From the NCBI GenBank assembly GCA_024336345.1, contig JANFOG010000004.1:1116001-1180000 (forward strand): 64,000 nucleotides of DNA, in the 5' to 3' direction. The position numbers and the translations under genes were made by a program. Below are positions 46,265-57,983 of the stretch, piece by piece. Source of the stretch: Mariannaea sp. PMI_226. Lineage: Eukaryota > Ascomycota > Sordariomycetes > Hypocreales > Nectriaceae. Each line of letters starts with the position of its first letter. The first letter of the stretch is position 1. The notes beneath the pieces were generated by a model. It saw only the letters and a list, made by a program, of their open reading frames with translations. It made no database searches and was not told the DNA's origin.

Positions 46265-47929
46265 TCCAAGCATCTCTCATCAAGATTGAAAAGAAAGTAA
46301 TATCATGATATAGGTAGTTCGATGAAGTGGAGACCTCAAGATGGACCTTTCTTCGGTTCCAAGCTTCCAATCAACCGTAAACCAAGCCATCTTGCATCAG
46401 GGCCAGTTGAAAATCATGCAAATCAGTTTGAGATGCCTAGCTCTGCACTTACGTCCGGTCAGGGAGCTGCATATCTTGCAATTTCATGGAAATAAAATAT
46501 GAGCCTACGTCTAGTTCTCAAACTATTCTTAGCGTGTGATGTAATGCCGCTTTCTACGAAGCCCCAAAGGCGAGCTAGAGTCTCAAAGCAGTATCAGTTT
46601 ATATTTGGAGTATAATATGAAGTGCAACATCTCCGGAGAACTGGAAAAACGCTCAGACTGATGCCACGTCATGGAGGCTTTCGGAGTCGGGAGTAGATAG
46701 TGGGTAGCCGGCATTGAAATCATTTTGACTCTTAGGCAGTGCTCAAGAACGAGCAGTGCGGCCGCAAAAAGAAGCTTGTTCGTTAGGTACCCCGTAATAT
46801 GCAAACATATCCAAAGACGAACAATAGAAAGTCATGCAGGGATTGGATGTCGGTGTTGTAGACCAGCCTGGTTTGGAGGAGGGCTGTTTATGCAGGTGTG
46901 TGGGGATTCGGCCCGGCCCCCGATTTCCAGTCTCGGCGCCACACTAGACGTGTTCCGGTGGGAGGGTGGTTTCGTATAACAGTACTCACAAGTTGGGCAA
47001 ATCACTCTGCAACCTGGTCGCCCGCCGTGGCGGTTGCATCGTTTCGGGGTTCTGGTTGCAAGGTCACGGAGGGGCCACGTCCTCATTTAAGTAGCTCAAA
47101 GATCCTTTGGTGCTTGGCGCTGGGCCGCTGTTGGAAATGCCGGCACGATGTTGCGCCTGTCACAATCACGTTAACGTGTCGTTGGGGTCGGGGTCGGGGT
47201 TCGACCACACTTAACATTCTAGGGTGGGGGACCAGCCAGACCGTGTTGAAGGAGTTGGTCCTCGTCGTGAACCAGGTGTGTCACGCTATTGGAGCGCAAA
47301 ACCCCACGATGAGAAGCGGTGTCCTTCCTGTCCCAGCACCCTTAGGGCGATGCTCGCCATGGACTCGGACAGCGGGCCACGTCTCGGGGCTCACATCGCT
47401 GCTCACCCGATGTTGCAGTATGTGTTGTGCTGTAGGTGCTGAAGCCAGATTGATTGGGAGCTGTGCCTAGTTGGGGATATATATATTGATATACATTTAT
47501 CTGCATATGCTTTTGTTCCGGTTCTCTTACAGACAACAAGAGAAACTGCTGTATGAGAGAGGGGAGCTGTGATAGGACGAGTTACGAGAGAGGAACGAAG
47601 CAATGGAGAAGGGGCTCAAAGAACCACGTTGATTCTGGCTGGTTGATCGTGCTCTGCTGCTTATGTCAGGATTGACAATCCGAAGTGTCTAATTTTGACG
47701 TGCAAAGGTGGGAGGTAGGCACGAAGTACCGTATGACGTTCAAAGCGCTGTGTTGAGCGCTGGTGGAAGCACTTACCCAACACGGTTTGGGAAGCGAAAC
47801 CTGGAAAGTACGTTCGGGGATGGCTCGCAACGGTTGGCGGGGACTGAAAAGACGAGAGAAGGTGCAATTTAATTGGGCCAGGGGTACGCGCCAACCGTTT
47901 AGGAAAGAGATGAATGAACAGGTCACCAC

Positions 47930-47990
47930 TACCCAGTCACCACCCAGTCACTACCCCGTGACTAGGCACCTAAACTACCCAGTCACCACC
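47930..47990. repeat. Imperfect repeat cluster with two exact copies of a 15-mer
   Basis: TACCCAGTCACCACC occurs exactly at 47930-47944 and 47976-47990, with a degenerate copy between them. No open frame or known element is attached. Confidence 0.7.
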
Positions 47991-50492
47991 TGCTGTTGGA
48001 CATTTTTTTTTTTAGGGGGGAGGGGGGCAGGTTGAGTACCTGGCTGGTACACTTTTACCACTAACGGTCCGCCATTTGGGCCACATCTCGCTGATCCTCT
48101 CACTCCATATCCGCACTCTCTGTCCCATCTCCAAGTCTGACCTTTTCAACCCCGACAACCCTACCGAGCGCCCGCATCTCCAACATCCCCACCCAAGAAG
48201 AAAATCCGGGGGATAGCAAATAGGGTTTGTCTGCGACTGGCAAGGGATTCGTCGTTCGTTCGGTATGTCGGCCATTTCGAGAATCGACTGCATTCTTTTC
48301 CTGGCCCATGCATGCAGCCACTGCCACTTCCCCCTCCCGCCTGGCCGCTATCCATGTCCTGTCAACCACGAGACGCAGCTGCACACAGGAGTTGAGTCCA
48401 CGGTGGTGACGGTGAATCACCTCCTCTTCTCCCCCTCTCCCCCCATGTTCGGTCGGTCAACCTTCTCCTCAACAACGCCAAAAAATCGCCGACGTCAGCA
48501 CTCTTACTACGTACCTAATCCGCTGGTTAGGGAAGTGGCCCGCACGCCCGATCCCCCCTTCATCCCAAGTCTCGGAGACCAGGGGAGGAGGGAGAGGCAC
48601 GCGTCCTGCTCGCATTGTGTGGCGACCGCACAACAGCATCCAGGGTGATTATTAGAGGGCGTGCTAGTGAGGGTCATGGCCAACTCAGACCCCGGGATTT
48701 CAAATCAATAGGTAGGTCTTCCATGGGAGCATGGTGTTTAGTTATTACTATGTACATAATATGCCTTCCGATCTCCAAAGGCGCACCAGATCCATCGTGG
48801 TCAGCGCAGCCAATGCATCCCCAAGGACGGAAACACACCCATTCGGCTGGAATTCGGTGTCTCAAGGAAGACCCTGATACCGTACATCCCGAAACTCTCG
48901 GGTTAGAAGCGTTGACTTGTGCAGAATTTGTTCTGACGAAATACATGGCAGCCGTGAGCGTTGTTCGCCAGGCCGTGAGCTGGTGTTTTATCATCATCAC
49001 CCAAACAACGATCTTGCCTCGGAACATTAACCAAACATTGCCGTTGAGGCGCGGTACTAAGGCATGTTTCCGTACGGAGTACAGACTACTAGTATCATCA
49101 TAGTTCAATCTCTCCTCATCTCTGTGCCCAAAAAAGGCTAGGGGGAGTTGCTCGTACGCCACTGACTGGCTCAACCTGGTGTCCATGTGGACGGGATTTT
49201 AATGCATTTGTGGTTCTCCACATCGGCCGCCTTCTTCATCGCCCCCTGTCAAGCCATAGTTATTGTCTCAGGGTGCCGAGCGAGATTCAGTACTCGTCAC
49301 TTTATGTCTCGTATGGACTTTAACTCAGAAGAAAGGGCTTCGGATCTATCTTCATCCCTCGATCCATTGGCTTAACCTCTTTCAGACGAAGAAACGGGCT
49401 CTTTGACCTTCTCAAACCCCATACAAGGCCTCCTCACCTCACTTCGGGGTACCCCATACCAGACCTCTCTCCACCTCCACCAATTCCTCCACATCTGCCC
49501 ATCAACCCACCTTCGGCGGGACTTCGCTCCCAACCTTTGGAGCTAATAAATAGTCACTACTCCGTAATAATAAGCGACATGTTCGTTAGGTGGAAATTGT
49601 CCACTGCCCAGAACTGCAGAATCTTCTCCAACAAAGTCTGGCATTGTGCCCCTGGTTCCTAGTCACGGGCTGGTGCTTCGAGGGGAAGAAAAAAAAAAAG
49701 CCGTACTTCCCCCCCCTCACACAACCTGCCATCACCCGTTGTACAGCGCATTCTGTATGTCAACTGGTCACAGTTGGACTAGTCGCCACACTTACGCTCT
49801 TATTAATCGCTCGATTGAGTTGTTGTTGAATACTAGCCATCGGACGATTGCCTTCTAATTTCTGCATATGCTTTCACCAGGGGCTCGCGACGCAGGTTCG
49901 CCTTGAACAGTTGCAACGTCGTCAGTGAGAAAAACTGACAGCGTTAATGCCGGCTTGATTAACCTTACTGCCATTTATCTCATTACGACATTCCGAAAGA
50001 AAACCCACTTATTTGCCGAGCACGTCGACTTGGGTCTCCGTTGAGGGGGATCAGAGAGATATCACAGTCATCCCAACAACATCGCAGCGAATACCCTTAC
50101 TGCCAACTGATTAGCCATCCATCTTGACTTCAAACAAACGACAAGTTGGTCGTCGTGAGGACGCCAATCCAAGTCTCATCAGTCATAAAGTCTTTTAACT
50201 CTATAACAAGCTGGTAAGTGGTGTTTATTCCTCTCGTCAAACATTCATCGTCGCGTGACATGACTCGTCTCGTCTCGCCTCAAGTCCGCACTTCGCCTCC
50301 TCTCCCGCACCAAGTCTTAAAGAGGGTGCGGCAGGTCGGGGGATCGGGACCAAAAATCGGCTACTGTTGTTGCTGTTGCGTTCAGAGGATTACCCTCACT
50401 CGAGCAGTCCCCGAGGATCCCCATCCCCTCCTACCTCAACGCTGTGCCGCGTAGTGACGGGCCGTTGATCTAACGTTCACTCTACTTCTCCT

Positions 50493-50518
50493 ATTGGTGC
50501 GCGCCGCGCTCTGATTGG
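50493..50518 (-). promoter_or_regulatory. Pair of inverted CCAAT boxes upstream of XYR1
   Basis: ATTGG occurs at 50493-50497 and 50514-50518, i.e. two CCAAT boxes on the minus strand spaced 21 bp (two helical turns), about 390 bp before the start codon. CCAAT is the site of the fungal HAP/AnCF complex. That these boxes work is inferred. Confidence 0.35.
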
Positions 50519-50787
50519 CACACCCTTTCCTCTCTATCTCTACAGACTACATACAGACTGCTTTCCCCGCAATTTCCTTTCTTCTGCCTGGAATTATCAA
50601 AGCTGACTCTCTTCACAGAGGAGCCTTTGCTGCAGCTTTGAGTCCCATCTCAATTCAGTCAGACATACCCAGGCCTAACACTCAGGCTTGAGGATCTTTG
50701 ATACTTGCTCATATATTGCTTCTTCCTCTAGGAGCAGACTCCCTTCCTACGGACACTGGTGTTTCTTGTCAACTCATCCAAACATCT

Positions 50788-50881
50788 ATGTAGACGGTCA
50801 TAACCTCTTGGTTTCATTCAGAAACTCTCAGTCGCCTCCCCAATTACCAGGGTCGAAAACTCACTGATGCGATACACTTGA
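50788..50881 (+). promoter_or_regulatory. Two minimal upstream ORFs in the XYR1 leader
   Basis: An ATG directly followed by TAG lies at 50788-50793. A four-codon frame (ATG, Arg, Tyr, Thr, stop) lies at 50867-50881, its stop only 19 bases before the main ATG. Such short frames close to the start usually lower translation. A leader intron could remove the first one. Confidence 0.4.
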
Positions 50882-50900
50882 AAGAGGACAGGCAGGCGAC

Positions 50901-53875
50901 ATGTTGTCTAACCCTTTACAACGCTTCTCACCCTACCAAAATATTTCTTCAGCTGCCACTGCACCTAACGGGAATGGCACACAACCCGCAATGCAGAACA
51001 ATGGCTTCAACACACTAGGCCAAGCCTCGCAATATCCCGGTCAGCATCTGGCGCAACCAGCTGTTCTCCCAAACACTCATTTGGCGAGAGCCGGCCCCCA
51101 AATGAAGCATCGACAACATTCCTACGCAGTGAACCCTCGAACATCAGGGTCATCCGGACCAATTCGGCGGAGAATCAGTCGGGCTTGCGACCAGTGCAAT
51201 CAACTTCGTACCAAGTGTGACGGCCAGCATCCATGCGCTCACTGTATAGGTATGTCCTCTGAGAAGAAAAGAAAGCCCGTGCTTAGTTCTATGACATTAA
51301 CCTTCATAGAATTTGGACTTGGCTGTGAATACATTCGCGAGAGAAAAAAGCGAGGCAAAGCTTCGAGAAAAGAACTGGCCCAACAAGCGGCAGCCCAGGC
51401 AGCTCTACAGACACCAGGACAAAATGGCCTAAAGGCAGAGAGCTCAGGGGCTGAGGGTGGCTCTCTTAATGATGAGCGATCCGATCCCATCCCCGACCAT
51501 AATAACTCTTCACAAACCCAAATTCTACCAGGAAGACACCACAGTCTAAGCGATAAACCCCTTTCCGATCAGGACGATGATACCATGCAACAAACTGAAA
51601 CACTGGACCCCCTAGACAGACTTGGTGATATGACTGAACAGCCTCGCCTTTCAGGTCCTTCTGCCCTTGGCGGAGAACAAATGGATCATGCGGCCGGCAT
51701 CGACTTAAACGGCTTTGATACAGTACCACACAACTACGACACTCAAGGATTAGAGGGCCCTGGATTGAGCCACCAGGCTTATGCCAACGGCCGAGGAAGT
51801 ATTTCCGGTTATGCTGACTTGGCTTATGCCATGCCCGCCCAAAGCCCGCCAAACTTCGCACCCAACGCCGGATTCCGAATGGGAAATACTCCATTGGGAT
51901 ATCATATTACAAGCGGAGCATCGCCAGGCTGGGGTATCTCGATGGCTTCACCTCCAGGTCAATTTCAGCCACACATTCCACAAACGAATTTCAACAACGC
52001 CAAAGTTCGATACCCGGTGCTTGAACCTATTTTGCCCCATCTCAACAACATCATTCCCGTTAGCTTAGCTTGCGACCTCGTGGACTTGTACTTTCAGTCG
52101 TCATCGTCCGCACAAATGCATCCAATGTCTCCATACGTTCTTGGATTCGTTCTTCGCAAAAGATCGTTCCTACACCCAACAAAGCCAAGGCACTGTCAAC
52201 CAGCACTTCTGGCAAGCATGCTCTGGGTAGCGGCGCAGACGAGCGACGCCCCCTTGCTAGCCAGCACGCCTTCTGCTCGAGCAAAAATATGTCAAAAGCT
52301 CCTGGAGTTGACGATTTATCTGCTCCGGCCTCTAATCCATACTGCTTCCGGTGATGCCCCAAGCCCCGTTGCTGATGGCGTTGCTCTCGGTGCCCTCGGT
52401 GTGGCCATGCCAGGTTCCATCAGCTTGGATGCTCTGACTGGAGAATCTGGACCGTTTGGCGCTTCAGGAAGCCTTGATGACGTGATAACATACATTCACT
52501 TGGCCGTTGTTGTTTCGGCGAGCGAATACAAGGGTGCGAGTGTACGGTGGTGGAATGCAGCCTGGTCACTTGGACGAGAATTGAAGCTGGGGCGAGAACT
52601 CCCACCAGGGCTCTCCCCCGTCAACCATGACAGGAATAACGTGGATAACGATGGAAACGATGACCATGATCTTCACCGCAACAGTACAAACTACGTCACC
52701 GAGGAAGAGCGAGAGGAAAGACGTAGGATCTGGTGGTTGATCTACATTGTAGACCGACACCTTGCTCTTTGCTACAACCGCCCCCTATTCCTTCTTGATG
52801 TCGAATGTGAAGGTCTTCTGCAGCCTATGGATGATAATGCCTGGCAAAGCGGCGACTTTGGTCACTTCCCTCCTCCTAACACAGATCCGAACCTTCTCAA
52901 CCCTGTCACCGAAGGATTCCACACAGACGATTCGCGTGTCCGAGGGCCACATTACGAGTGTCGAGGCCATAGTATCTTTGGATACTTTTTACCCCTAATG
53001 ACGATCCTAGGCGAAATTGTCGACCTCCATCATGCTAAGAACCACCCTCGATTTGGTCTGAGTTTTCGTCACGCCCACGAATGGGATGCACAGACAGCTG
53101 AGATTAGTCGACATCTAGAAAGTTATGAGCAGAGCTTGAAGGCATTTAAGCACAAGTACGTCCGCAGGGAAACAGATGGCAATGCCGATTCTTCAATCAA
53201 TGAGAATGGTGACCCTCATGGAGCAGCAAACGACGCGCGCACTCCGTCGGCTCATTCTAGCGGGTCCACCCGGCTGACGGAAAGCGATATACAAGTCCGC
53301 ATTGTTGTTGCATACGGAACTCACGTCATGCATGTGCTGCATATCTTGCTTGCTGGTAAATGGGACCCAATCAACCTTCTCGATGACGAAGATCTCTGGA
53401 TTTCGACTCAGGGTTTCATCACGGCAACCAGTCACGCGGTTGCGGCTGCAGAGGCCATTAATCAGATTCTTGAGTTTGATCCTGGTTTGGAGTTTATGCC
53501 TTTCTTCTTTGGAATCTATTTGCTTCAGGGATCGTTTCTCCTTCTCTTAATCGCAGACAAGCTACAGTCGGAGGCATCGCCAAGCGTTGCTAAAGCATGC
53601 GAAACCATTGTCCGCGCACACGAAGCGTGTGTGGTAACGCTGAATACTGAATATCAGGTATGGGATCCCTATAAAACATTGCAAACCCTAAGATCAATGG
53701 CTGACATATTTTTTTTTCTTCTTTCTTGTAGAGGAAATTCAGCAAAGTGATGAGAAGCGCGTTAGCTCAGGTACGAGGCCGAGTTCCTGAAGACTTAGGA
53801 GAGCAGCATCAGCGCCGGCGGGAGCTTTTGGCGTTGTATCGATGGACCGGAGATGGGACAGGTCTTGCGCTCTAA
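50901..53875 (+). CDS. xyr1: XYR1/XlnR xylanase and cellulase transcriptional activator
   Basis: Zn2Cys6 master activator of xylanase, cellulase and D-xylose genes, acting in the nucleus at GGCTAA-type sites. Proposed exons are 50901-51249, 51310-53657 and 53732-53875, giving 946 aa, similar to XYR1 (about 940). The protein starts [12 protein letters not shown]. The zinc cluster has Cys96, 99, 106, 112, 115 and 122 within [15 protein letters not shown]...CAHC, and is followed by the basic linker [13 protein letters not shown]. The central fungal-specific TF domain carries [20 protein letters not shown] and [20 protein letters not shown]. The C-terminus ends [15 protein letters not shown] after the last intron, as in the family. 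The first intron is 60 bp, stop-free in frame, and lies inside the zinc cluster. The second intron, 53658-53731, has an early stop. Confidence 0.96.
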
Positions 53876-56200
53876 GAGGTGGTACAGCGGGACAAACAGT
53901 GGCGTGAACGGAATAATATGTTTGGGTGGGCAAAAATCTTTTTACTTTTGGGTTGGGGCCCAAGTGAGACTGGGCATGGGACAATTCAACCACACATTTA
54001 AGGGAAAAATGGGAGTCTTGGGGAGAGAACGGATGGGCGGAATACTGAGTATTTTGGTTGGGAAAGGCGGCGGCTGCAACATCATCTCGGCGCGAGCAAT
54101 ACCACCGAGAGAGCGCGGCAATGATTCGAGATATCCAAATGGGTTATGGCTTTTTTTTCCTTTTATTCCCACAAGTTCATCAGGCCAGGCTTTGGTTAGG
54201 CCTTGTTTCTGGGCGTTTTCCCGAGCGTTTCTGAAGGCATCGAGCCGCCTTTCTTGTAGAACAGTTTTTTTTACCCGTCGCCGGGGGGTAGGACACTTCT
54301 TTTGTTTTGGTTTTTTCCCCTCCAAGTCCTGGGTTTGTTGGTTTTTGGTTTCTTGGTTTGTTTGTCTTCTTGACATTGGGTGGAATAGTTCAAGTGGTAT
54401 TATCTATTGTATGTATGTACGTGCATGATAGAACGATGGCACGAGGAAACGAGGAACGAAAGTGCTTCACATCAAATACCCTATCTATGAATGATATTAC
54501 ACGGATGGACTACTGTTGAATTTTCTTGTGAATCAAAAAGAAAGAAAGAAAGAAGGAAGGAAAGAAAGTGGATGTTCCCTTATGAATCATGGTTCGTGAT
54601 GCAGTATGACTTGGAGCAGATATCATGATTCATCCAAACAAATTGGAATATGAGCCCCCTCTGTTCCTGAGCTCTTTGATGGTTTTCTTTACTTGCTAAC
54701 AATTCTTTTTTTTTTCCCCTGTTTTCTGCTTGCTTATTACCTGATTCACAAATTCACAAAACTCCTAAATTTCCCTCTATTGTTTTCTATTGTTCTGGTC
54801 AGGAGAAGGGATCAGCTTCCCTTGTCCATACAATGTACGACGTGACTCAACAAGACATAAGATCAGACTAATAACATACTGTACTATGTAACATAAAACA
54901 TGGTTATGGCTATCCATCTATATATGGCTCCATGGCCGTGCGCACTGTAGCTACTGTAATCTGTACAGTAACTTGAGTGGACTAACGTGACGTAACTGCG
55001 CGTGGCCATCCCCGGGTACCTGCATATATAATAAACTGGAGCCAGTCAGTCGGTGCCACTTTTTATTGTTCCACGGTTCAGTGTGCGCTTGTGTGTCGCC
55101 CAACGTGATCATGATAATATATATTGGCCCCCCAGCAGGGCTTTTTCAAGTCCAACATCTTTGGAAATCCTCTGATTGACTCAATTGACTCACCTCAAAA
55201 TACCTCTCCCGTCACGATTCGGTGCCTTTTTCAGACTTTGACCTATTCGCTGTAACTAGGAGTCACATTACAATTACCCAGGTTGCACCGCAATTGACAA
55301 TTGACGTTCACATCATCATCATCATCATCAATCATGCCCCCCACCCTTCCACTCTATTGACAATGCTCGCCTCGCATTCATCACGCGGGGGAGGGGGAGG
55401 ACTTCGATGTGATTCATGCACCCTAAGGACAATAACAGCTCTCTTCCGCCCTATTCAGCTCCGCACAATGAATCACGCAAACAATAGAAACGTCCAGCTG
55501 CAGCCCTTTCTATACCATTTGACCTCTCAATTCCCCTCTTCTTCCTTGTCAGCCAATGGTGGCTTTTCATTTCGTCACTGTTAAACTAGATATATTGAAC
55601 GGGTGTACCAATTACATTATTCCACTTTCCCACTTGCCTGAGTGTTTAACAACTTGTGCCATTTGTTCGTCCGTATTGTTCTTAGGATCACTTCCCTTTG
55701 CTTGAGTGACTGCGTGACCTCTTTTTTTTTTTTTAATCTTGCCTTGATTCATGGTGCCTCACCCTTTACCTTGCTGCACCTAGGCATCTATTTCTACCTG
55801 TGTTTTCTCTTCACAGCCGTCTTCATCTTCCTCTCCTCTCTCTCTCGATTCCCTTTTCACCTCTTGCTCTCCTCTAACCTCTTCTTCCTCTTTTCTTCAC
55901 CGTCACACACTACAATAACAACTTTCCCTCTCTGTCTTCTTCAGAGAAAGGACTTTGATCAACCATCAAGCGCTGCCAAACTGTCCTCGACACACGCAAA
56001 CGACTTCGGGGGGTCACGAGTAATATTCATCCAAACCAATCCAAACCTTCTTCACCTTTACCATCTGATCACCAAAAAAGCAGTCAGTCATACAAACCTC
56101 CTCCTCCTCCCCCTCTCCTGTCTCATTTCCCTCCCCGTTGAGTCAAGCAGGCAAATAGAAGTCATCAGGTTGCCAGTTCAGTTGAAGCTAACCCTTCGGG
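53876..56200. other. 2.3 kb spacer between XYR1 and the bZIP gene
   Basis: Holds the XYR1 3' UTR, an AAAG-type microsatellite (54535-54568), an ATC trinucleotide run (about 55314-55332) and a strongly pyrimidine-rich leader before 56201 with a T run near 55722. Open frames in this leader come from C/T richness and are not taken as genes. Confidence 0.55.
54535..54568. repeat. AAAG-type microsatellite
   Basis: Purine-only run of AAAG units with some AAGG variants, about 660 bp downstream of the XYR1 stop. A simple repeat. Confidence 0.85.
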
Positions 56201-57302
56201 ATGAAATCCTCCCAATTCAGATTTAATATGCCACCCCGACGCACCCAGAAGCGGGCTCGGCGTACCGGCAGCTCTACTCCTACCCCAGAAGCCAACACTG
56301 GATCTTCAGCTTCCGATTCTGACTCCAGCATGCGGTCTGGAGACCAACACCGCCAGGCCAAGCGGCCTCGAGCCAGCAGCCAGCTTTCCAACAACTCAAA
56401 CAACACCAACACCAGTAGCCAAATGCAGTTCAGCAACATCCATGGGGTCCCTCTCGTCCTGCCTCAAATCGTCGCCCAGCCGACATTCATGAGACCTGAA
56501 GCTGTTCACGCACAGTTGTCCTCCCCCCCAAACCTCTTGATCCAGTCACCTCCTGAAGCCCTCGTGGTGGCTGCTCCCCAGCCAGCCAACCTGCGCATCG
56601 CCGGGCACCAGATCGAGACCGTAGGCATCACCCTCCCCGGCAACCTCACCATCGAGGAGTACCAGCGTCGCAGGGAGGACCTGCGCCTCGAGATCGAGCT
56701 CCGTCGCACCCAGGCGCCAGCCCTCCCTCGCTCCACCGTCGCAGACCTACCACCCAAGCCCCCCTCCGAGCCCTGGGTGCCCTTCCCCGACGACGTCGAC
56801 GAGGAGCTGACGGAGAAGATCATGGCGGAGAACAACCGAATCTCCGCCGACATGCAGAGGGTCGACCGACAGCGTAACAATCTCGCGGCTAAGAAGTCCC
56901 GCCATAAGCGCCTCGAAGCCCTCGAGAACACACGCAAGATCCTCAACGACTGCTTCGTCGAGCTGGGCTGGTGGAAGCTCAAGGCAATCTCCATGGGGGT
57001 TTCCAAGCACGAGTACGCCAACGTGCCCCAGGTCGTCAAGGAAAGCTTCCTCAAGGAGGTCCAGAAGGATGTCAAGGAGATTGACGACTTCAATGACAAG
57101 CTCCGCAAGGAGGAGGAGTCTCGACGCAGGGCTGAGCGCAACAGAGCTCGCTCGGTAAGTTCCACACTTACACACATACACACACCCTGTTTTGATGCTT
57201 CCCAATCTCCTGAAAGTTGTTGATAGAAAAAATGCTGACACTGCGAATCAAAAATAGCAGGCCAGAAGAGAAGCGATGCAGAGCACTTCTCCCGAGGCTT
57301 AA
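56201..57302 (+). CDS. bZIP-domain protein, probable transcription factor
   Basis: A 332 aa protein of unknown target. Exons are 56201-57154 and 57258-57302. The basic region RQRNNLAAKKSRHKR (about 223-237) fits the bZIP signature NxxAAxxSR. It runs into a short leucine heptad with Leu241, Leu248 and Leu255, a weak zipper interrupted by WW. The N-terminal half is disordered (Ser/Asn/Pro-rich) with a basic stretch, PPRRTQKRARR, that may be a nuclear signal. The C-terminal third is highly charged and helical (KEVQKDVKEIDDFNDKLRKEEE). The acceptor is a tandem TAGCAG, so the last exon may start at 57258 or 57261. A second in-frame ATG at 56228 (MPPRRTQ) is an alternative start that loses nine residues. 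I do not recognise a named orthologue. Confidence 0.85.
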
Positions 57303-57983
57303 GTGTTTTTTTAGAAATGAGAAGGTCTTGGTTCGATTCGACTCGATCCAAGGGTAGGCCCTCGAGATGCTTACCATCCGCCCGCTCTAAGTGTTTGATG
57401 AAGGTGATTTTTCATCTGGGTCAACTATTTTCTTCTAGTCATCTTTTTATTTTCTCCATCACAATTAGTGGCGCAAAATGGGTTCAGGGTTTATCTTGAC
57501 CACAACGACATGCAAACTTCAGAACCTATTGCGCAAACAAACTTTTGCTTGTAACGGGGAAGTGGACTGGGAGCAGGTTAAATGGAAACGAGAACACATG
57601 GGAAACTGGGTCTTCACTTTACAGGTCTCAACATTGAGATTGAGACTAGTTTGATTTACTTCGCTGGTTGGGAATGGATCGATCTTGGCTGGGTAGAAAC
57701 TTGGAGTTTTAGGAGGGCGTAACTATAAGTGGTATCAAAAAAGAGGAAACCCCAAAAAACACAAAGAGATTATGAACATCTGCCTTCCAAATGATCCCAA
57801 GACAAACATGTCCAATATCTGACCCGCCACAGTGATGCGATATCGCCATGTCATTCACCATCTTTCCGCTTAACCATTAAGTTGTAACTGTTAAAAGAGA
57901 TCCCAAACTAACCCCAATTTCTTTTGCGAGACCGTGATATATCCGTGCATGTTGATCGTAGCGAACCTAACAATGAGCTGCAT
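57303..57983. other. Convergent spacer between the bZIP and MARVEL genes
   Basis: 681 bp holding both 3' UTRs. A tRNA-B-box-like GGTTCGATTCG near 57340 is not accompanied by a tRNA fold. Nothing else was recognised. Confidence 0.55.

Larger units (their letters stand above)
45834..50900. other. 5.1 kb spacer between the two zinc-cluster regulators
   Basis: Contains the NIT4-type 3' UTR, an AAAG microsatellite (46222-46264), a GC-richer island at about 46.9-47.5 kb with a 12-bp palindrome and G-runs, the paired 15-mer TACCCAGTCACCACC (47930 and 47976), two TACTCCGTA words (49073 and 49558), and the XYR1 promoter and leader. Several open frames up to 190 codons exist, but none has a domain or plausible composition. 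Confidence 0.5.

Noticed and set aside
47190..47215. GGGTTCGACC as a possible tRNA or pol III gene
   Set aside because: No cloverleaf and no T-run terminator at a fitting distance.
46898..47470. 190-codon plus-strand open frame as a protein gene
   Set aside because: Rich in Cys, Trp and Arg in no pattern, with no domain, no splice structure and G-rich DNA. Chance open frame in GC-rich DNA; the island itself is kept as a finding.
57331..57360. tRNA B-box-like GGTTCGATTCG
   Set aside because: No matching A box, acceptor stem or anticodon arm can be formed around it.
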